From Methyloprofundus sp. (GTDB lineage Bacteria > Pseudomonadota > Gammaproteobacteria > Methylococcales > Methylomonadaceae): DNA of 11,421 nucleotides. The position numbers and the translations under genes are program-made. Location: NCBI GenBank assembly GCA_013138555.1, contig WTCN01000176.1:1-11421 (forward strand), given 5' to 3'. Below, piece by piece: positions 6,517 through 11,421 of this stretch (the stretch's first letter is position 1; each line of letters opens with the position of its first letter). The notes beneath the pieces are model-generated. The model was not told the origin of the DNA, did not search any database, and saw only the letters and a list, made by a program, of their open reading frames with translations.

Positions 6517-9500
6517 TATCTTGAGTCAGAACGCGTTGTAATCGAGTAATCAACTCGTCCGTTGGGTGGACACGCCAGGCATCGCCTAGCTGGATACTGG
6601 CTTTCTCGGTTGCCGAGAGATAATTGACCATAAGCATACATTGCCCGCCCGAAAATGGCTGTAGAGTTTGCTGTAATTTATCTATAAAAATCTGGGTTTT
6701 CCCCTCTGTTGTCACACTATTCCAGTTAAGCATTAAACAACGGGCATAATTTTCCCTGGCCTGTTCCATGGTATATATTTTCTCGGCAACAATGCTTAAC
6801 ATACCCGAGTAACTATTCAATTGCGCCGACGCTTCGACCAAAAGAACCTCATCAGAACTGAGTAACTCTTTAAAGTTTTCAAATATTTCTGCATAAATAG
6901 TGACATCAGCACGTGACGTTTTATCATCCAGGGTTGCAAAGCCCATTGTTCGACCATTTCTATCCTGCCTGGTTCTAACACCGACTAAGATACCTGCCAG
7001 ACGGATTTCTATTTTCCCTCTGCTTTTTTCAATCGTAGCGAGTGCACTGGCTAAATCTCCCGCAACTATATTCTTTAACTCCGATTTATACTGGTCTATT
7101 GGATGCCCTGTTAAAAACAGTCCCAAGGCTAGTTTTTCAAAGGTTAAACGCTCTTTCTCTGACCATGCCGGTACATTATCAGCATAATCTTTAATTTCAT
7201 CATCCTGATTTTCAGCATCGACAGCCAGACCAAATAAGTCATTCTGTCCCACTGCAGCCATTTTCACATGCCGCTCAGCAACTTTTAAAGCTGTGGGCAG
7301 TTCAGCCATATGACTGGCACGGTTTTCATTAAAGGTATCAAATGCACCACCGCGAATCAGCGCCTCAAAGACACGGCGATTGACTTTGCGTAAATCAACG
7401 CGCTTACATAAATCATACAGGCCGGTAAAAGGACCGTTTGCCTTCCTTTCCTTTAACAGGTCTTCTATCGCAGCCTCACCGACTCCTTTAATCGCTCCGA
7501 TACCATAAACAATTTCATTTTTATCATTCACGGTAAACTGATAGTTAGAAATATTAATATTCGGTGGGCATACCTCTAATTTCATCTCCCCACATTCCGC
7601 AATCAACACGACAATCTTATCGGTATTATCCAGATCTGAGGATAACACAGCCGCCATAAAGGCAGCTGGGTAATGTGCTTTGAGCCATGCTGTTTGATAG
7701 GCAACTAGAGCGTAGGCGGCGGAGTGTGAATTAGAACAACACAAACCTGAAGCCAGTAAAAAATTGTGTTCAGGGTGATCTACTTCAAGATCATAACCTT
7801 GATGCCATCCCATGAACGTTGCTCGTATAGGCTTCCGTAACACCGTATCCCTTCCCAACTGCCATCGTTGATTAGTTTGATGAGTTGCTGCAGGTTTGGA
7901 GAAATAAGTTCGCCAGAGTTGCCTTTGAAACATTGCATCGAAAGCCGGATTAATCGCCAAGATCGACGTAAAATTTCTTGATTCAATATCTGGTCGCGAG
8001 CTTGTACCTTTTGCAAATACTCCTCGGACTTGATAGGAAGAAAATGCCAAGGTCCATCGACTTCGATCACTAGTTTCTGTTGCCGATGAATAAAATCGAT
8101 TTGTTTTCGTTCCTGCTGGCATCGAAGTTGGGTATTGCGAATAAAACCCAGTGGAATTAAGTGCGGTTCTAGCCACATTTCCATTTTGGACAACTTGGGT
8201 GAAGCGTGTGCTTTGGCTCGAATAGCACTGAATTCTTCGGGATGATCTTCGCGCCATTTTTTCAAAACTTCGGCGCGTTGCTGTTTTATATCTGAACGCG
8301 CTGAGGTTTTTTTGGCCGTTTGTGAGTATTTTTCCCGCATCTCTGCTGTATGTTCCAAGTTTTTGCAGGTTTGAACTCGAATTTCCCGCCGTGCCTGCTG
8401 GCAGACTGTACATGTTTTCAAATGTTCGCTGACTTTTTTGCGAGTTTTCATCTCCACACCGCAGGACATTATCCGCGTTTTCCCAGACGAAGGTCCTGTA
8501 TGAATCATGCTCAGACAAATCGGGCACTGTTTCTGGTGTGCATGAATATCGCGTTTGGTACGTTGTTCCGCGCCACACTTTGCTATCCAGATATATTTCT
8601 TTTTCTTCCCCAGGCAATTCAGGCATTCTTTTTGATGTGCCTTCATTGTCCGTTGTGTAGGCAGCACTACCCCACACCTTGCTGCCCATTTGTATGATTT
8701 TCCAGAGCGGTTGTTGTCCTTGGTCGGTGAGCCATTTGTGGTCAAGGGTGCAGCGTTCGATTGTGCCGTCATCAAATTCAATCTCCCAAAGTGGTACTGA
8801 ACCATGATCATGTAAAGCAATAACATGACTGTAAACAAGTTCGCCTGTTGGAGTGCGACTCATTACCTTGTCACCTGCTTTACAATTCTTTATTAACTTA
8901 ATGCCCTCTAGAGTATATATTTCTGTATTTTCGTCAACTGTTTTATTAAAACCATATCCTGCAAATTTTTCCATCAAATCAAAGACATAGGTAGCAATTT
9001 CTTTGTCTATGCCACCTGTCACAGCACCTTCAGTAAAAATTTCCCGTTGCTGTGCCATTTCTTCAACTTTTTTCTTACCCATGGCACGACGCAATAAATC
9101 CGCCCCGCCCAGGGTATAACCACCCATTTCGCGGGCAATCTGCATGACCTGTTCTTGATACAGAATAACACCATTAGTTGGCTCTAAAATGGGTTCTAAA
9201 ACAGGATGGGCATATTCCGCTTTTGCCCCATGTTTAACATTGATATAGTCATCTACCATCCCTGACTCTAGTGGCCCCGGCCGGAACAGGGCCACTAAAG
9301 CGATAATATCATCAAAACAATCGGGCTTTAGCTTTTTAATCAGCTCCTTCATGCCCCGAGACTCAAGCTGAAATACCGCCGTAGTTTCAGCATTACTCAA
9401 CAACACATAAGAATCTTTATCATCCCTGGGAATTTGGGTAATATCAACCAAGGGCAGGTTTTGTTCTGCCTGTTTCTTATTAATCGTTTGCAGTGCCCAA

Positions 9501-11200
9501 TCAATAATGGTTAAAGTACGTAAGCCTAAAAAATCAAACTTAACTAAACCAACGGCCTCTACATCATCTTTATCAAACTGGGTGACTAAATTCCCGCCAC
9601 CCTGCTCACAATATAAGGGCGAAAAGTCGGTTAACTTAGTCGGTGCAATCACCACCCCACCCGCATGCTTACCGGCATTTCTGGCAGTACCCTCTAAAGA
9701 CAAGGCCATATCCATCAGGCTTTTGACTTCATCATCGTTATCGTACAAGCCCTGAAATTCAGGTACATCCTTTAAGGCCTTGCTCAATGTCATACCGATT
9801 TCGAATGGCACCAGCTTTGATAAACGATCAACAAAACTATAAGGATGACCTAATACCCTCCCTACATCGCGTATAACCGCTTTTGCTGCCATTGAACCGT
9901 AGGTGATAATTTGCGAAACTTTCTCACGCCCGTAATTGCGTGCAACATAATCAATCACTTCATCGCGTCGATCCATACAGAAATCGACATCAAAATCGGG
10001 CATGGAAACCCGTTCCGGATTTAAAAAACGCTCGAATAGTAGATCAAATTCAATCGGGTCTAAATCGGTAATACTCAGCACATAAGCCACTAATGAACCT
10101 GCTCCCGAGCCCCGCCCAGGCCCGACAGGAATTGCATTATCCTTGGCCCACTGAATAAAGTCGGCAACGATCATAAAATAGCCAGGAAAGCCCATTTGTA
10201 CGATGATATCTAATTCCATTTTTAGCCGATCATCATAGGCTTTACGGTTTTCTTCCGGCGTTCCATCACCCACAGCAGGGTACTTTTCCAGACGTGCATC
10301 CAGACCTTTTCTGGATTCAGCTATAAAAAATTCATCCAGTGACATCCCCTCAGGGACAGGAAAATCAGGTAGAAAGTTTTTTCCTAAGATAAGTTTGATA
10401 TTACAGCGCTTGGCAATTTCGACAGTATTCGCTAATGCTTCAGGAATATCAACAAAAAGAGCCTGCATTTCTTCGCTACTGCGTAAAAATTGCTGTGGGG
10501 TATAGTCTTTAGGGCGGCGGCTATCATCAATCACACGCCCCTGATTAATGCACACCCTCACCTCATGGGCATCAAAGCTTTCAGTTTTTAAAAAACGTAC
10601 ATTATTTGTTGCCACAACAGGCAGGTCTAATTCCGTTGCTAATTGAACAGCATGAGCAATATAGGTCTCTTCGTTTCTTTTTCCTATGCGCTGTAACTCA
10701 AGGTAAAAACTCTGTGGAAATAAATTACTCCAGTATTGTGCGAGCTTCTTAGCTGGACTTTTATCTTCAGCTAATAAAGCCATCCCTATATCGCCTTCCA
10801 TAGCGCCTGATAAAGCAATTAAGCCTGCATTATTCTGCTCTAGCCACTCACGGCGTATCATAGGAATCCCTAGATGCTGACCTTCCTGATAGGCTTTGGA
10901 AATAAGTTCAGTGAGTGTAACGTAGCCAGTATTATTTTTTGCTAATAAAGTAAGCCGGAATGGCTTTGCGGCATCACCAGGATTGAAAATAAAAACATCC
11001 GCACCCACGATAGGCTTTATCCCTTTGCCCAGCGCAGCACGATAAAATTTTACCAGAGAAAAAAGATTAGATTGGTCGGTAATAGCAACCGCAGGCATCC
11101 CGAGTTCAGCCAGTGTATTGATGAGTGGCTTAATTTTGACCACACCATCAACAAGTGAATACTCTGAGTGTAGGCGTAAATGGACGAATTCAGGCTGCAT
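6491..11200 (-). CDS. dnaE: DNA polymerase III alpha subunit with in-frame intein
   Basis: This is the replicative polymerase catalytic subunit, made as a 1569-residue precursor. Removing the 404-residue intein (754-1157) leaves 1165 residues, close to E. coli DnaE (1160). The N-terminal PHP domain is seen in HLRLHSEYSLVDG (from residue 7). The active-site aspartates are in PDFDVDFCMD (D404, D406) and KFDFLGL (D556), matching E. coli D401, D403 and D555. A beta-clamp-binding QNDLF starts at residue 1319 (915 after splicing), followed by an OB-type domain (RLAGILVGVRTRQDRNGR onwards). Extein sequence resumes as SHSAAYALVAYQTAWLKAHYPA. The ATG at 11200 has no strong Shine-Dalgarno, but alignment with family N-termini supports it. 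The middle of the intein is coded in two frames. It leads a block with both letA halves and letB. Confidence 0.95.
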   Translation of the reverse strand: MQPEFVHLRLHSEYSLVDGVVKIKPLINTLAELGMPAVAITDQSNLFSLVKFYRAALGKGIKPIVGADVFIFNPGDAAKPFRLTLLAKNNTGYVTLTELISKAYQEGQHLGIPMIRREWLEQNNAGLIALSGAMEGDIGMALLAEDKSPAKKLAQYWSNLFPQSFYLELQRIGKRNEETYIAHAVQLATELDLPVVATNNVRFLKTESFDAHEVRVCINQGRVIDDSRRPKDYTPQQFLRSSEEMQALFVDIPEALANTVEIAKRCNIKLILGKNFLPDFPVPEGMSLDEFFIAESRKGLDARLEKYPAVGDGTPEENRKAYDDRLKMELDIIVQMGFPGYFMIVADFIQWAKDNAIPVGPGRGSGAGSLVAYVLSITDLDPIEFDLLFERFLNPERVSMPDFDVDFCMDRRDEVIDYVARNYGREKVSQIITYGSMAAKAVIRDVGRVLGHPYSFVDRLSKLVPFEIGMTLSKALKDVPEFQGLYDNDDEVKSLMDMALSLEGTARNAGKHAGGVVIAPTKLTDFSPLYCEQGGGNLVTQFDKDDVEAVGLVKFDFLGLRTLTIIDWALQTINKKQAEQNLPLVDITQIPRDDKDSYVLLSNAETTAVFQLESRGMKELIKKLKPDCFDDIIALVALFRPGPLESGMVDDYINVKHGAKAEYAHPVLEPILEPTNGVILYQEQVMQIAREMGGYTLGGADLLRRAMGKKKVEEMAQQREIFTEGAVTGGIDKEIATYVFDLMEKFAGYGFNKTVDENTEIYTLEGIKLIKNCKAGDKVMSRTPTGELVYSHVIALHDHGSVPLWEIEFDDGTIERCTLDHKWLTDQGQQPLWKIIQMGSKVWGSAAYTTDNEGTSKRMPELPGEEKEIYLDSKVWRGTTYQTRYSCTPETVPDLSEHDSYRTFVWENADNVLRCGDENSQKSQRTFENMYSLPAGTAGNSSSNLQKLGTYSRDAGKILTNGQKNLSAFRYKTATRRSFEKMARRSSRRIQCYSSQSTRFTQVVQNGNVARTALNSTGFYSQYPTSMPAGTKTNRFYSSATETSDRSRWTLAFSSYQVRGVFAKGTSSRPDIESRNFTSILAINPAFDAMFQRQLWRTYFSKPAATHQTNQRWQLGRDTVLRKPIRATFMGWHQGYDLEVDHPEHNFLLASGLCCSNSHSAAYALVAYQTAWLKAHYPAAFMAAVLSSDLDNTDKIVVLIAECGEMKLEVCPPNINISNYQFTVNDKNEIVYGIGAIKGVGEAAIEDLLKERKANGPFTGLYDLCKRVDLRKVNRRVFEALIRGGAFDTFNENRASHMAELPTALKVAERHVKMAAVGQNDLFGLAVDAENQDDEIKDYADNVPAWSEKERLTFEKLALGLFLTGHPIDQYKSELKNIVAGDLASALATIEKSRGKIEIRLAGILVGVRTRQDRNGRTMGFATLDDKTSRADVTIYAEIFENFKELLSSDEVLLVEASAQLNSYSGMLSIVAEKIYTMEQARENYARCLMLNWNSVTTEGKTQIFIDKLQQTLQPFSGGQCMLMVNYLSATEKASIQLGDAWRVHPTDELITRLQRVLTQDNAIQVKYR
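7730..8941 (-). mobile_element. DnaE intein with out-of-frame endonuclease gene
   Basis: The intein lies between GYGFNK and SHSAAY of DnaE and is 404 codons long. Its N-terminal splicing domain covers about 90 residues: block A starts TVDENTEIYTLEG, and block B is DGTIERCTLDHKWLT with the T-x-x-H motif at intein residues 65-68. Its C-terminal domain covers precursor residues 1122-1157, with GYDLEVDHPEHNFLL as block F and the ending CCSN, followed by Ser as the +1 extein residue. The terminal Asn and +1 Ser are canonical. The first residue is Thr rather than Cys or Ser, and the penultimate residue is Ser rather than His. Between the domains, about 288 codons in this frame read as Ser/Thr/Arg/Gln-rich sequence without a recognisable domain; the real domain there is in the +1 frame. 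Splicing is inferred because extein sequence is intact on both sides. Confidence 0.9.
7780..8772 (-). CDS. Nested Vsr-like homing endonuclease, +1 frame inside the intein
   Basis: From the ATG at 8772 this encodes 330 residues. Three units of identical spacing, C-x12-H-x3-C-x2-C, begin at residues 33, 66 and 104, each opening near a CG pair (ARCGV, AKCGA, MSCGV). They look like zinc-binding DNA-recognition modules. A basic linker follows, then a Vsr-like/DUF559-like nuclease domain: SKMEMWL (E198), RKQIDFI (D226), VIEVDGPWHF (E237, D239, H243) and ARDQ (R259, D260). This matches the homing endonuclease group associated with fractured split-intein genes, as I recall it. I chose 8772 because GGGAG (8783-8787) lies 10 bases before it; the frame is open from 8838 (TTG). 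The last ~20 residues overlap intein block F and are probably a frame shadow. It would cut intein-less dnaE. Expression and activity are inferred. Confidence 0.75.
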   Translation of the reverse strand: MTAQSNAAPLTTNGSPTKDNNRSGKSYKWAARCGVVLPTQRTMKAHQKECLNCLGKKKKYIWIAKCGAEQRTKRDIHAHQKQCPICLSMIHTGPSSGKTRIMSCGVEMKTRKKVSEHLKTCTVCQQARREIRVQTCKNLEHTAEMREKYSQTAKKTSARSDIKQQRAEVLKKWREDHPEEFSAIRAKAHASPKLSKMEMWLEPHLIPLGFIRNTQLRCQQERKQIDFIHRQQKLVIEVDGPWHFLPIKSEEYLQKVQARDQILNQEILRRSWRLIRLSMQCFKGNSGELISPNLQQLIKLINDGSWEGIRCYGSLYEQRSWDGIKVMILK

Positions 11201-11251
11201 AAATTAAGTTTTTGGTTCTAAGCGAAAGCTAGTTTCACTCAGTAGGAGGGG

Positions 11252-11308
11252 CTTTAGCCGCGAATTTGACTGGGCATGGCATAATTTTTCTAATGGTCGC
11301 GGCTAAAG
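11252..11308. repeat. Inverted repeat, REP-like hairpin
   Basis: CTTTAGCCGCGA (11252-11263) and TCGCGGCTAAAG (11297-11308) are perfect 12-base inverted arms separated by 33 bases. GTAGGAGGGG directly precedes the left arm. GTAGGAG...CTTTAGCCGCGA patterns recur as dispersed repeats in many gammaproteobacterial genomes. It lies just upstream of dnaE, so it may also sit in the dnaE promoter region. Confidence 0.7.
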
Positions 11309-11328
11309 AGACTGTGAAAGTATTATGT

Positions 11329-11413
11329 GTAGGTTGGGGTGAAGCATGAACCCCAACAACTGAGGCTAGGTAAGCCATTGATTGTTGGGGTTCGCAAGCT
11401 CACCCCAACCTAC
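11329..11413. repeat. Long inverted repeat with nested hairpins
   Basis: The arms at 11329-11359 and 11382-11413 are near-perfect reverse complements, beginning GTAGGTTGGGGTGA and ending CACCCCAACCTAC, with a 22-base centre. Each arm is itself a hairpin, because TTGGGGT pairs with ACCCCAA within the arm, so the element could fold as one long stem or as two smaller ones. This fits a dispersed, non-coding MITE-like repeat. With the repeat at 11252-11308 it fills most of the gene-free stretch 11201-11421. Confidence 0.7.
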
Positions 11414-11421
11414 GGAATCTA

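Noticed and set aside
8350..8697. 115-codon plus-strand open frame opposite the intein
   Set aside because: Its cysteines and aromatics mirror the zinc-type units of the nested nuclease on the other strand; it is a shadow.
7780..8838. Longer nuclease start at 8838
   Set aside because: The codon there is TTG without a ribosome site, and the added residues are a shadow of the intein N-terminal domain; 8772 has GGGAG.
7730..8941. Two compensating sequencing errors creating the frame relation in the intein
   Set aside because: Two matched indels plus about 288 stop-free codons by chance is unlikely. It is kept as the main alternative to exclude with reads, but not adopted.
1..11421. CRISPR arrays, tRNA or rRNA genes, transposase genes
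   Set aside because: No regularly spaced direct repeats, no cloverleaf or rRNA sequence and no transposase-like ORF were seen.

Overview
The window reads as chromosome of a gammaproteobacterium. The DnaE exteins, the seven-MCE-domain LetB-type protein and its PqiA/LetA-type partners all follow the E. coli pattern. A DUF3047/DUF2380-like pair of exported proteins and several hairpin repeats of the GTAGG...CCTAC kind make a methanotroph-like (Methylococcales) host plausible, but that is a guess from gene content.

Layout. Positions 1-417 (minus) hold the start of a long-form phosphate acetyltransferase, cut by the window edge. A 278-base divergent intergenic region follows, with leader micro-ORFs and a long inverted repeat. 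Positions 696-1954 (plus) hold two exported proteins of unknown function (DUF3047-like, DUF2380-like), closed by an intrinsic terminator. A near-perfect CRP-type site then precedes a small acidic, tail-anchored protein (2206-2484, plus). From 11200 down to 2615 on the minus strand runs a tight block: dnaE, two half-size LetA/PqiA proteins, and LetB, with overlaps of 26, 11 and 8 bases. The bases upstream of dnaE (11201-11421) carry no gene but two further hairpin repeats.

The most striking part is inside dnaE. The replicative polymerase gene is interrupted after the conserved Phe-Asn-Lys, just before Ser-His-Ser, by a 404-codon intein (7730-8941). Its N- and C-terminal splicing domains are in the dnaE frame. 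The middle of the intein looks meaningless in that frame, but read one base further along (+1) it encodes a clear protein. That protein has three identically spaced C-x12-H-x3-C-x2-C units followed by a Vsr-like/DUF559-like nuclease domain of the kind seen in homing endonucleases associated with fractured, split-intein genes. It has its own ATG (8772) and a Shine-Dalgarno-like GGGAG. Both frames stay open for about 860 bases. This looks like a homing endonuclease gene nested out of frame in an intein that still forms one continuous reading frame with its host gene.

How the genes work together. The exteins form the Pol III alpha subunit after splicing, and the nested endonuclease would spread the insertion at the polymerase active-site-proximal target. 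The LetA halves and LetB would form an inner-membrane-anchored lipid-transport tunnel to the outer membrane. Pta links acetyl-CoA to acetyl phosphate. The three plus-strand genes are two predicted exported proteins and one predicted membrane-anchored protein of unknown role.
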